A DNA stretch of 64,000 nucleotides from an uncultured SAR116 cluster alpha proteobacterium (lineage in GTDB: Bacteria; Pseudomonadota; Alphaproteobacteria; Puniceispirillales; Marisalimonadaceae). Below the pieces are notes generated by a model. The model was not told where the DNA came from. It did no database searches and saw only the letters and a program-made list of their open reading frames with translations. The DNA lies in contig CABZSR010000005.1 in assembly GCA_902528415.1 (NCBI GenBank), positions 27,623 to 91,622 on the forward strand. Reading direction: 5' to 3'. Shown in pieces: positions 44,490-53,096 of this stretch (the first letter of the stretch is position 1; every line of letters starts with the position of its first letter). A program made the translations under genes and the position numbers.

Positions 44490-45425
44490 ATGGACAAAAA
44501 CTTACTTATAATGACAGAAATGCCTGAATATTTTGTAAGTCTGGCAGATAAAAACTTCAACACTTATAAATTGTGGTTAAACAAAAATGAAGATGATTAC
44601 TTATCTGAAATTAAAACAGAAATTGATGCAATTGCCGTTATGGGAGGTTATAAAATTACACCAGAGTTAATGAAAAGTATGCCAAATTTAAAAATAATTG
44701 CCTGTTATGGTGTAGGTTATGACGCAATAGATATAAATTATGCAAAAAGCCTAGGTATAAAAGTCACTAACACCCCTGAAGTACTTAATGACGAAGTGGC
44801 AGACACAGCTATTGCACTAATGCTATGTGTCTATAAAAAAATTGTAGATGCAGATAGTTTTGCAAGAAACAACTCTTGGCTTAATGGAGATTTTCCATTA
44901 ACAAAAAAATTTAGTAGTACTAAATTAGGTATTGTTGGAATGGGAAGAATTGGAAAAGCAATAGCAAAAAGAGCCGAAGCATTTGACTGTGAAATTTTTT
45001 ATCATTCTAGAAACAAAAAAGATGTGAAATATAAATATATCAGTGACTTAAATCAGTTAGCTCAAGAAGTAGATACCTTATGTGTAATTACACCAGGCGG
45101 AAAAGAAACAGAGAAATTAATTAATAAAAAAATTCTTTGTAGCCTTGGCAAAAATGGCGTAATTATTAATGTAGCGAGGGGGTCAGTAATTGATCAAGAC
45201 GAACTGATTCATTGCCTGGAAAACAATACTATTTTAGCTGCAGGATTAGATGTCTACACTAATGAGCCTAATATCCCAGAAAAATTAATAAATCTTAAAA
45301 ATACTGTTTTATTACCTCATATAGCATCTGGAACAGTTGAGACTAGAAATGCTATGGGACAATTAGTATTTGATAATATAAAAAATTATTTTGAAAATAA
45401 ATCTCTTATATCAGAAGTAGTATAA
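44490..45425 (+). CDS. D-2-hydroxyacid dehydrogenase (glyoxylate/hydroxypyruvate reductase-like)
   Basis: A 311-residue NAD(P)-dependent enzyme of the D-isomer 2-hydroxyacid dehydrogenase family. The cofactor loop is LGIVGMGRIGKAIAKRAEAF near residue 150. The catalytic triad can be read as Arg in NVARGSVID near 228, Glu in YTNEPNIP near 257 and His in LLPHIASGT near 276. It likely reduces glyoxylate, hydroxypyruvate or a 2-oxo sugar acid. It is cotranscribed with kdgK, so 2-oxo acid reduction or oxidation in sugar-acid catabolism is likely. It is convergent with the LtnD-like gene, seven bases between stops. Confidence 0.87.
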   Translation: MDKNLLIMTEMPEYFVSLADKNFNTYKLWLNKNEDDYLSEIKTEIDAIAVMGGYKITPELMKSMPNLKIIACYGVGYDAIDINYAKSLGIKVTNTPEVLNDEVADTAIALMLCVYKKIVDADSFARNNSWLNGDFPLTKKFSSTKLGIVGMGRIGKAIAKRAEAFDCEIFYHSRNKKDVKYKYISDLNQLAQEVDTLCVITPGGKETEKLINKKILCSLGKNGVIINVARGSVIDQDELIHCLENNTILAAGLDVYTNEPNIPEKLINLKNTVLLPHIASGTVETRNAMGQLVFDNIKNYFENKSLISEVV

Positions 45426-45432
45426 AAATATT

Positions 45433-46329
45433 CTAATTTTGGGGTAATTTTATTCCAGCATTTCTAGCATATATTTTTGCAACTGCAGCATCATCTTCTT
45501 GTCCTAAACCTGAGCCTGCAGCGGAAATAAACTGTTGTAACGCTGCAGCAGTCAAGGGAGCAGAAAAATTTGAATTTTTAGCAATATCTAAAACTATACC
45601 TAGATCCTTTGGCCAAATATTGATCGAAGATTTTGGGGAATAATCATTATCTATAATATGAGGCGTTCTGTTCTCGAGCATCCAAGAGGTCCCAGCACAT
45701 TTCGAGATAACTTCTAAAAACCTTTTTGGATCAATTCCTTGTGTTATACCAAATGTAATAGCTTCAGCCATTGCAGCAATATGAACACCCGCAAGCATTT
45801 GATTAACTGCTTTCATAGCAGAACCTGATCCGACATGTTCCCCAAATTCGAAGACTGTTTCTGAAGTGCAGTCTAAAATAGGCTTAGCAACCTCAAAAGC
45901 TTTTGGGCTACCTGAAATCATATAGGATAACTTACCCTCAGCTGATTTTTTTGATCCTCCAGAAATGGGCGCGTCTAAATATAAAAGTCCTTTATCATTG
46001 CAGGAAGATGCCATTTCTTTAGCAAAATCTGGAGCTACTGTTGTACAAACCATGATAAGACTATTTTTCTTTAATTTTTCTGAAATACCATTTTGGCCAA
46101 AGATAATTTCCCTTGTTTGTTTTTCATTTAAAACAACTATAATTACTGCTTGTAAATCATTAAATGGAATATTTTTATCATAGCCACCTTCTTCGATAAG
46201 TCTTTTCTGTTGCTTAAGGTTTTTATCTTGTCCATAAACACTATACCCTGCACGTATCAGTGACTGAGCTATTCCAAAGCCCATTGATCCAAGACCAACA
46301 ACTAAGATATTTTTAATTTTAATATCCAT
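45433..46329 (-). CDS. 3-hydroxyisobutyrate dehydrogenase-family protein, LtnD-like (threonate dehydrogenase candidate)
   Basis: A 298-residue beta-hydroxyacid dehydrogenase. NAD-binding VVGLGSMGFGIAQSLIRAGY is near residue 10, the substrate loop LDAPISGGSKKSAEGKLSYMISG near 118 (with Ser-Gly-Gly) and the catalytic Lys in SAMKAVNQMLAGVHIAAMAEAI near 170. The sequence NQMLAGVHIAAMAEA is typical of LtnD-type dehydrogenases, which oxidise L-threonate to 2-oxo-tetronate. With DenD, OtnI and OtnC also in this window, that role is likely but not certain. It is followed upstream by the IlvD/Edd dehydratase eight bases away, in one minus-strand operon. Confidence 0.75.
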   Translation of the reverse strand: MDIKIKNILVVGLGSMGFGIAQSLIRAGYSVYGQDKNLKQQKRLIEEGGYDKNIPFNDLQAVIIVVLNEKQTREIIFGQNGISEKLKKNSLIMVCTTVAPDFAKEMASSCNDKGLLYLDAPISGGSKKSAEGKLSYMISGSPKAFEVAKPILDCTSETVFEFGEHVGSGSAMKAVNQMLAGVHIAAMAEAITFGITQGIDPKRFLEVISKCAGTSWMLENRTPHIIDNDYSPKSSINIWPKDLGIVLDIAKNSNFSAPLTAAALQQFISAAGSGLGQEDDAAVAKIYARNAGIKLPQN

Positions 46330-46337
46330 AATATTGT

Positions 46338-48119
46338 TTAGTGATTATCCCTCGGTAAAGTTTTTCTTACCTTTTGATATTTAACGGCGTTTTCAAGAAC
46401 AGCTCCGTCAGATAATTCTCCAACAAATTTTCTTTGAATTTCTTGCCATGGCGTTTGACTTTCAGGATATGGTGGAACACCGTCTTTTTTTCTTAATTCT
46501 ATTTCTTCGTCACTAACTAACATGTTTGCTGTACATTTATTTAAATCTATTACTACCGTATCACCAGTTCTTAACCAGGCCAATCCACCTCCAGTTGCAC
46601 TCTCTGGAGAAGCATTTAGAATTGAAGGACTTCCTGATGTTCCAGATTGTCTTCCATCTCCAATACAAGGTAATTCAGTTATACCTTTTTTTATTAGTTC
46701 ATCAGATGGCTGCATATTTACCACTTCAGCAGACCCAGGCCAACCTACAGGTCCAGCACCTCTAATAACTAGAATTGAATTTTCATTCATATCTAAACTT
46801 TTATCATTTAATCTGTCGTGATAATCCTCAGAACCTTCAAAAACAATAACTTTACCTTCTAGTATCCCTTCTTTACCAGGGCGGTTTAAAAATTTATCTT
46901 TAAAGCTTTTTGAAATAACAGATGTTTTCATTATTGCTGCATTAAAAAGGTTACCTTTTAAAACAATAAAGCCTGCTTTTTGTTTCATCGGATTTTTAAA
47001 AGGGGTAATAACCTTTTCATTTTTAATTTTAATACCCTTTAAATTTTCAGACAATTTTTTACCCGTCACCGTCATTACGTCTCCATGAAGCTTGTCATAA
47101 CTTAAAAGCTCTGACATTATGGCCGCCGTTCCTCCTGCTCTATGATAACTTTCACACAAGTACTCACCTGCCGGCTGTATATTTGCCATTAAAGGTATAT
47201 CGTAACCAACTTTTTGCCATGCGTCAGTTTCTAATTCCACTCCTATATGTCTTGCAATTGCAGTAATGTGAATTTGAGCATTAGTAGAGCCTCCAATAGC
47301 TGAGTTTACAGTAATAGCATTTTCAAAAGCCTCTCTGGTCATAACTTGAGAGGGCGATAAATCGTCTTTAACCATATCAACAATTCTAAGACCAGTTTTG
47401 TATGCCATTTGCCCTCGTTCTCTATATGGTGCAGGAATATTTGCATTGCCTGTTAAACTCATTCCTAGTGCTTCAGCCAGAGAATTCATTGTTGATGCAG
47501 TTCCCATTGTATTACAATGTCCATCTGATGGAGCTGAGCTTGTTACAATATCTATAAATTGTTCATAGTCTATCCTACCTGCTGCTAGTTCAACTCTACT
47601 ATCCCAAACAGCTGTACCAGAACCCGCAAGTTTGCCATTATGCCATCCGTCTAACATTGGTCCACCATTAAGAACAATCGCAGGAAGATCAACTGTTGCT
47701 GCCGCCATTAAGCAAGAAGGAGTTGTTTTATCACAACCTGTCATTAACACCACACCATCTAAAGGATAACCGTGAAGAATTTCAACTAATCCTAAATATG
47801 CTAAGTTTCTATCAACTGCTGCAGTTGGTCTCTTAAGAGTTTCTTGAATGGGATGGACGGGAAATTCAAAGGCTATTCCTCCAGCACTTCTTATTCCCTC
47901 TCTAACTCTTTCCGCTAATTTTATATGTACTCTATTACAAGGAGATATATCTGAACCTGTTTGTGCAATGCCAATGATAGGTTTGCCTGATCTCAACTCT
48001 TCTGGCGTAAGTCCAAAGTTCATTGATCTTTCAAGATATAAAGCAGTCATTCCAGGATTAGTCGGATTATCAAACCATTGTTGACTTCGATATTTTGGAT
48101 TGAAATTTTTATCTGACAT
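46338..48119 (-). CDS. IlvD/Edd-family aldonate dehydratase (arabonate/xylonate-type)
   Basis: A 593-residue iron-sulfur dehydratase. The N-terminus [22 protein letters not shown] is characteristic of pentonate/hexonate dehydratases rather than biosynthetic IlvD. Cluster-type cysteines can be seen in SPCNRVH near residue 60, [10 protein letters not shown] near 128 and [11 protein letters not shown] near 200. It converts an aldonate, such as arabonate, xylonate or fuconate, to its 2-keto-3-deoxy acid. The ORF track starts at TTG/ATG 48155; ATG 48119 follows GGGAG and is preferred. It is divergent from the UxaA gene with 189 bases between. The LtnD-like gene follows after eight bases. Confidence 0.85.
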   Translation of the reverse strand: MSDKNFNPKYRSQQWFDNPTNPGMTALYLERSMNFGLTPEELRSGKPIIGIAQTGSDISPCNRVHIKLAERVREGIRSAGGIAFEFPVHPIQETLKRPTAAVDRNLAYLGLVEILHGYPLDGVVLMTGCDKTTPSCLMAAATVDLPAIVLNGGPMLDGWHNGKLAGSGTAVWDSRVELAAGRIDYEQFIDIVTSSAPSDGHCNTMGTASTMNSLAEALGMSLTGNANIPAPYRERGQMAYKTGLRIVDMVKDDLSPSQVMTREAFENAITVNSAIGGSTNAQIHITAIARHIGVELETDAWQKVGYDIPLMANIQPAGEYLCESYHRAGGTAAIMSELLSYDKLHGDVMTVTGKKLSENLKGIKIKNEKVITPFKNPMKQKAGFIVLKGNLFNAAIMKTSVISKSFKDKFLNRPGKEGILEGKVIVFEGSEDYHDRLNDKSLDMNENSILVIRGAGPVGWPGSAEVVNMQPSDELIKKGITELPCIGDGRQSGTSGSPSILNASPESATGGGLAWLRTGDTVVIDLNKCTANMLVSDEEIELRKKDGVPPYPESQTPWQEIQRKFVGELSDGAVLENAVKYQKVRKTLPRDNH

Positions 48120-48188
48120 AATTTTTCTCCCAAGTAAAATTTTAAAATTTAACAAATAATAAAAGTTTATAAATTTAATTTAAAATAG

Positions 48189-48202
48189 TGTGAATATTTA
48201 CA
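48189..48202. promoter_or_regulatory. imperfect palindrome in the divergent dehydratase promoter region
   Basis: TGTGAATATTTACA is a 14-base inverted repeat with one mismatched pair, placed roughly midway between the IlvD/Edd and UxaA starts. It could bind a GntR- or LacI-type sugar-acid regulator acting on both genes. No regulator gene is in the window, so this is only positional evidence. Confidence 0.25.
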
Positions 48203-48308
48203 TTATTTATTTTAAATTTTAAGAATATTGTTAATATCATACTTGATTTTAAAAAAATCGAAAAGATAATTTCAGTTTTTATTTTTTATAATGTGGGAGG
48301 TTATAAAA

Positions 48309-49832
48309 ATGTCTAATAGTGAGAAGTTAACTGTTAAACTTAATAATAATGATAATGTTGCTACTGCTTTAAGGGAGATACGCGTAGGTGAAACCACACA
48401 GAACCTTGAAAGCATTAACAAAATCCCAAAAGGCCATAAAATAGCTCTTAGAAAAATTAATAAAGGTGAGAAAATAATCAAATATGATCAACTTATTGGT
48501 GTTGCTAGCAAAGAAATTCTAGCTGGAGACCATGTTCATGTTGAAAATACTGATTTCAAATCAACTGATCATGATTACGAGTTTTCAACATCTATTAAGT
48601 TACCAAATATGATTGAACCTGAAAAAAGACCTACTTTTAGAGGTTATAAAAGACAAAACGGCAAAGTTGGAACCAGAAATTACATAGGTATCCTTACATC
48701 AGTTAATTGCTCTGCGACGGCAGCAAAAAATATTGCAGAAGTTTTTACAGAGGCTAAATTACGTTTATATCCAAATGTTGATGGGGTTGTTTCATTTACT
48801 CATGGTACTGGTTGTGGAATGGCAGATTCTGGCGATGGCTTTGATGCTCTTCAAAGAGTTCTTTTAGGCTATATCCAACATCCTAATTTAGCCGGAATTT
48901 TGTTAATTGGCTTAGGATGTGAGGCAAACCAAATAAAGTTTCTTTTAGATGCTTTTAATTTACATGAAAATCCATTTTTTAAAACAATGACACTGCAGGA
49001 TATGGGTGGACTTAGGAAAACAATTAAAGCAGGAATTAAATGCATAGATGACATGCTTCCAGAGGTAAATTCTATAAAACGAACAGAGCAATCAGTAGAA
49101 CATCTTAGCGTTGCGCTTCAATGTGGAGGGTCTGATGCTTGGTCAGGAATAACCTCAAATCCATCACTTGGTCATGCCGCAGACTTATTAGTTAAAAATG
49201 GTGGCACAGCTATTTTGGCTGAAACACCTGAGATTTATGGCGCTGAACACATGTTAACTAGAAGGGCAATCTCTCCAGAAGTTGGAAAAAAACTTGTTGA
49301 CAGAATTTTATGGTGGGAAGATTACGTTACTAGAAATAAAGGAAGTTTAAATAACAATCCATCACCTGGTAATAAGGCTGGTGGTTTGACCACTATATTA
49401 GAAAAGTCACTGGGAGCAGCTGCTAAAGGGGGAACAACTCCATTAAATGATGTTCTTTTGTACGCCCAACAAGCTGAAAAAAAAGGTTTTTTATTTATGG
49501 ATAGTCCTGGGTATGATCCTGCTTCTGTTACTGGGCAAATAGCAAGTGGTTGTAATGTTGTTACTTTTACAACTGGAAGAGGTTCTTGCTTTGGTTGCAA
49601 ACCTTCACCATCTATAAAAATAGCTACAAATACAGAGATGTATAATAATATGGTTGAAGATATGGATGTTAACGCAGGAAAAGTAATAACTGACAATAAA
49701 AGTATTGAAGACGTTGGTCAGGAAATTTTTGATTTAATAGTCAGGGTAGCTTCAGGTGAAAAATCAAAGTCTGAGTATCAAGGTCTTGGAGATTTAGAGT
49801 TTGTACCTTGGCAAATTGGAGCAACAATGTGA
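48309..49832 (+). CDS. uxaA: altronate/galactarate dehydratase-family protein (UxaA)
   Basis: A 507-residue sugar-acid dehydratase with an N-terminal SAF domain (VATALREIRVGET to about residue 95) and C-terminal catalytic domain. The catalytic part contains GYKRQNGKVGTRNYIGILTSVNCS, HGTGCGMADSGDGFDALQRVL and IGLGCEANQ, with conserved metal-site cysteines. It dehydrates D-altronate or a related hexonate to 2-keto-3-deoxygluconate or its epimer. The start is ATG 48309, preceded by GGGAGG; the ORF-track ATG 48291 contains that site within codons. It heads the operon with SDR (9 bases later), FAH hydrolase and quinone reductase. L-fuconate or rhamnonate-like substrates are possible from this company. 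Confidence 0.82.
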   Translation: MSNSEKLTVKLNNNDNVATALREIRVGETTQNLESINKIPKGHKIALRKINKGEKIIKYDQLIGVASKEILAGDHVHVENTDFKSTDHDYEFSTSIKLPNMIEPEKRPTFRGYKRQNGKVGTRNYIGILTSVNCSATAAKNIAEVFTEAKLRLYPNVDGVVSFTHGTGCGMADSGDGFDALQRVLLGYIQHPNLAGILLIGLGCEANQIKFLLDAFNLHENPFFKTMTLQDMGGLRKTIKAGIKCIDDMLPEVNSIKRTEQSVEHLSVALQCGGSDAWSGITSNPSLGHAADLLVKNGGTAILAETPEIYGAEHMLTRRAISPEVGKKLVDRILWWEDYVTRNKGSLNNNPSPGNKAGGLTTILEKSLGAAAKGGTTPLNDVLLYAQQAEKKGFLFMDSPGYDPASVTGQIASGCNVVTFTTGRGSCFGCKPSPSIKIATNTEMYNNMVEDMDVNAGKVITDNKSIEDVGQEIFDLIVRVASGEKSKSEYQGLGDLEFVPWQIGATM

Positions 49833-49841
49833 GGAATTTTT

Positions 49842-50576
49842 ATGATTGATTTAAAAGGCAAAGTTGCTCTCTTAACTGCTTCTGGTCAGGGCATTGGGAA
49901 AGCTACTGCTAGAGCATTCTCTGAGGCTGGTGCGTACGTGATTGCAACGGATATCAATCGTGAAACTTTATCTTCTTTAGATAAGATTGTAGATGAAACC
50001 CATATACTTGATGTAACAGACAATAATGCAATTAAAAACTTAGTTGGGTCAATCAAAGAACCTGACATACTATTTAACTGTGCTGGAATTGTCCATAATG
50101 GAACAATTTTAGAATCTACTGATAATGATTGGGATTTTGCTTTTAAACTTAATGGCAAAGCAATGTATCACATGATTAAAGAAGTAATACCGATAATGAT
50201 TAAAAAAGGAGGAGGATCGATTGTTAACATAGCTTCTGTAGCTTCATCTCTAAAAGGTATTCCAAACCGTTTTATTTATAGTGCATCAAAAGCAACTGTT
50301 TTAGGTTTAACTAAGTCTGTTGCTGCTGACTATATTACCCAAGGCATAAGGTGCAATGCCATATGTCCTGGTACAATAAATAGTCCATCACTAGAGCAAA
50401 GATTATCCGATATGGGTGATTATGAAAAAGCAAGGAAGGAATTTGTTGCCCGACAACCAATGGGAAGAATTGGAGATGCAGAGGAAGTTGCAAGCCTTGC
50501 AGTTTATTTAGCAAGCGATGCTTCAGCTTTTACAACTGGTCAATTTCACATTATAGATGGTGGAATATGTACTTAA
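49842..50576 (+). CDS. SDR, probable 2-keto-3-deoxy-sugar-acid 4-dehydrogenase
   Basis: A 244-residue short-chain dehydrogenase with TASGQGIGKATARAF near residue 12, NCAG near 80, IASVASSLKG near 130 and the catalytic YSASKATVLG near 147. CPGTINSPSLEQRL and the end HIIDGGICT strongly resemble L-2-keto-3-deoxyfuconate or -rhamnonate 4-dehydrogenases. These oxidise C4 to a 2,4-diketo-3-deoxy acid. The FAH-family hydrolase for that product is encoded 51 bases downstream. This pair is the signature of nonphosphorylating L-fucose/L-rhamnose-type catabolism. Confidence 0.83.
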   Translation: MIDLKGKVALLTASGQGIGKATARAFSEAGAYVIATDINRETLSSLDKIVDETHILDVTDNNAIKNLVGSIKEPDILFNCAGIVHNGTILESTDNDWDFAFKLNGKAMYHMIKEVIPIMIKKGGGSIVNIASVASSLKGIPNRFIYSASKATVLGLTKSVAADYITQGIRCNAICPGTINSPSLEQRLSDMGDYEKARKEFVARQPMGRIGDAEEVASLAVYLASDASAFTTGQFHIIDGGICT

Positions 50577-50627
50577 GAAAATGTCATATTAAGAAAAAGT
50601 ATTAATTGTAAAAAGGAGGAGAATAAA

Positions 50628-51470
50628 ATGAAATTGTTACGTCATGGAGCTTTTGGAAAAGAAAAACCAGGTATTCTTGATCAAAATGGTTCTATAAGGG
50701 ATTTGTCTGAGCATTTACCAGATATTAATGGAGAAACTATAAGTGAAAATAGTTTAAAAAAAATTTCTTCAATAGATTTATCTTCTCTACCAATTGTATC
50801 TGATGATACGAGACTAGGTGCATGTGTTGGTAATGTTGGCAAGTTTCTATGTATTGGATTAAATTATTCTGATCATGCAGCTGAAAGCGGCATGGCTGTT
50901 CCTAGTGAGCCTATCCTTTTTTCAAAAGCTACTTCTGCAATTGTCGGTCCAAATGATAATATTGAAATACCAAGAAATTCGGTTGAGACTGATTGGGAAG
51001 TAGAACTTGGCATAATTATTGGAAAAAAAGCCAAATATATAAATGAGAATGATGCGGATGATTATATTACTGGCTACTGCCTAGTAAATGACGTCTCTGA
51101 AAGAGAGTTTCAGTTAAAAAAAGAAGGTCAGTGGACTAAAGGAAAGTCATGCGATACTTTTGGACCTACAGGACCTTACTTAGTTACAAAAGATGAGATA
51201 GCTGACGTACAAAAATTAAAAATGTATTTGGATGTTAATGGACAGAGAATGCAAGATGGTTCTACAAATACCATGATATTTTCAGCTAGATATATTGTAT
51301 ATTACTTATCTCAATTTATGAGCCTTAATCCCGGAGATATTATTGCTACTGGAACTCCTCCTGGGGTAGGAGGTGGAATGAAACCACCAGTATTTTTAAA
51401 AGCTGGGGATAAAATGAAGCTTGGAATTGAAGGTCTTGGTGAGCAAAACCAAGTTTGTATTCAAGGATAA
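50628..51470 (+). CDS. FAH-family hydrolase, probable 2,4-diketo-3-deoxy-sugar-acid hydrolase
   Basis: A 280-residue fumarylacetoacetate hydrolase-family protein. The metal site includes the E-x-E of TDWEVELGIIIG near residue 122 and Asp in YCLVNDVSEREFQ near 155. GLNYSDHAAESGMAVPSEPILF near residue 85 is the active-site entrance. Sequence is closest to 2,4-diketo-3-deoxy-L-fuconate/rhamnonate hydrolases, which give pyruvate and L-lactate. Ureidoglycolate lyase is an often-given but less likely name. The ribosome-binding site is AAGGAGGAG, the strongest in the window. It sits between the SDR and quinone reductase. Confidence 0.85.
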   Translation: MKLLRHGAFGKEKPGILDQNGSIRDLSEHLPDINGETISENSLKKISSIDLSSLPIVSDDTRLGACVGNVGKFLCIGLNYSDHAAESGMAVPSEPILFSKATSAIVGPNDNIEIPRNSVETDWEVELGIIIGKKAKYINENDADDYITGYCLVNDVSEREFQLKKEGQWTKGKSCDTFGPTGPYLVTKDEIADVQKLKMYLDVNGQRMQDGSTNTMIFSARYIVYYLSQFMSLNPGDIIATGTPPGVGGGMKPPVFLKAGDKMKLGIEGLGEQNQVCIQG

Positions 51471-51479
51471 ATATAGTTA

Positions 51480-52492
51480 ATGAATAGATTAAGCAATAGA
51501 ACTAAAGCTGCAATTATTTATGAAAAAGGGACACCAGACGTTTTTAAATGGGAAGAAGTTGAAGTTCCAAATCCAACTAACAAAGAAGTACGTTTAAAAA
51601 ATACTGCTATAGGTGTGAATTATATTGACACCTATCACAAACGCGGTATGCCGCATCCCTGGCCAGTTCCAGAGCTGCCAATTGTTTTAGGTATTGAAGG
51701 AGTGAGTGTCGTAGAAGAATTAGGTGCTGATGTAAACGAGTTTTCAATCGGTGACAGAGTTGCCTACGCTCTTCCTCCACATGGTGCATACAGCGAAGAA
51801 AGAGTGTATCCCGTTGACAAATTAATAAAAGTGCCTGATTCATTATCTCATGTCTCTGATCAGGATCTTGCTGCATTAATGTTAAAAGGATTAACAGCTC
51901 AATTTCTTCTTAAAAGAACATATTCCTTAAATCACGAGATGTTATTTTAGTTCACGCTGCAGCCGGTGGAATGGGTCTTATATTATGTCAATGGGCTAAG
52001 TATCTTGGTGCTACGGTTGTTGGAACTGTTAGTTCAGAACAGAAAGCAGAACAAGCAAAAAAAGCTGGAGCTGAACATGTTGTTGTTCATTCTGAAGGAG
52101 ATTTTGTTAAAAAGATTCTAGAAGTTACAAATGGTGAAGGATGCCCAGTTGTATATGAATCAATAGGAAAGGATACCTTTAGAAGATCCATGGACTGCCT
52201 GCAACCCATGGGAATGCTTGCTGCATATGGTCATGCCTCAGGTGCTCCAGACCCAGTTGATGTTGTGGAATTGGGTATGAAAGGTTCACTTTTTCTAACC
52301 AGACCAGCTATAATGCATTATATGGCTAAAAGAGAGGATTTAATATCGAGTGCGAATGATCTATTCAATGTAATTGAAAAAGGTGTCTTAAAATCAAATG
52401 TCAACCATACATACCCTTTGAGTGAGGTTGGTAAAGCTCATCGTGCAATAGAGAATAGAAAAACAACTGGAGCCACAGTATTAATTCCCTAA
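51480..52492 (+). pseudogene. quinone oxidoreductase with a frameshift (two ORF fragments)
   Basis: Two ORFs (51480-51950 and 51971-52492) together make one quinone oxidoreductase of about 336 residues. The first ends in KGLTAQFLLKRTYSL and then leaves the family. The second frame, extended upstream, gives RDVILVHAAAGGMGLILCQ, the missing NADPH-binding segment. Adding one base in the A-run at 51929-51931 restores TYSLKSRDVILVHAAAG. All other motifs (GVNYIDTYHKRGMPHPWP, GAEHVVVHSEGDF) are intact, so the lesion is recent or a sequencing error. The neighbouring sequence is not a clear slippery heptamer, so programmed frameshifting is unlikely. It ends the uxaA operon. Confidence 0.8.
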
Positions 52493-52526
52493 ATATTTTT
52501 TAATAAATCAATGTGCGTATAATAAC

Positions 52527-53087
52527 TTAATTTTGGACTTGAACAATACATGGAGTTTCAGTTTTGGTTTTGATATCAAATATAGATCTTCCAGTGTGGT
52601 TTAAATGCATGCCATAAGTGTGTATAGAAAGTGCTACTTCTTCTCCATTATTCCACACACTATGTATATCTTCGGGTAGGCAACAAGTGGCATTTCCCGG
52701 AAAAATTGTTTCTTCATTAGTTTTTATTAAATCGGCAAATCCATCTTTAGATCCATCATCTAATCTTTTATAATTAGTTTCATGTTCTTGACCTTGAATT
52801 CCTGCAACTACTGCCCAAGTTTTATGATTATGCGGAGCAAGACCTTTTCCTGGTGCCCATGCAATAACAAAAACAGCTAATTTATGATCATCTTCTTCAT
52901 GCAGAAGATGTAGTCCAAAACCTTGCTCTTCATTTACATTATAATACTCAGGTTTAATCCAGCTTTTATCTTCAGCAAGACGAAGAGCTAATGGCTTTAT
53001 TCGTTCTGTTATAGACTTTTCGGCAACTTCTTCGTTAACTACCTTACGTATATCCCTAACATAATTTTCGACTGAGTAATTGTTCAT
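52527..53087 (-). CDS. cysteine dioxygenase-type cupin thiol dioxygenase
   Basis: A 186-residue non-heme iron cupin. The iron-site motif is APHNHKTWAVVAG near residue 82 (H-x-H) with a third His in PEDIHSVWN near 137. The catalytic-type triad appears in LSIHTYGMHLNH near 155 (Ser-His-Tyr). The TWAVVAG sequence resembles bacterial 3-mercaptopropionate/cysteine dioxygenases. The enzyme adds O2 to a thiol to give a sulfinate. It lies nine bases after an acyl-CoA synthetase on the same strand. A sulfinate or thiol acid that is then CoA-activated would fit, but substrate is inferred. Divergent start of the upstream gene is not a concern. Confidence 0.8.
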   Translation of the reverse strand: MNNYSVENYVRDIRKVVNEEVAEKSITERIKPLALRLAEDKSWIKPEYYNVNEEQGFGLHLLHEEDDHKLAVFVIAWAPGKGLAPHNHKTWAVVAGIQGQEHETNYKRLDDGSKDGFADLIKTNEETIFPGNATCCLPEDIHSVWNNGEEVALSIHTYGMHLNHTGRSIFDIKTKTETPCIVQVQN

Positions 53088-53096
53088 ATTTTTTCC

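Noticed and set aside
51926-51950. Programmed ribosomal frameshift in the quinone oxidoreductase
   Set aside because: No clear X-XXY-YYZ slippery heptamer or downstream structure was seen; a simple indel explains the break.
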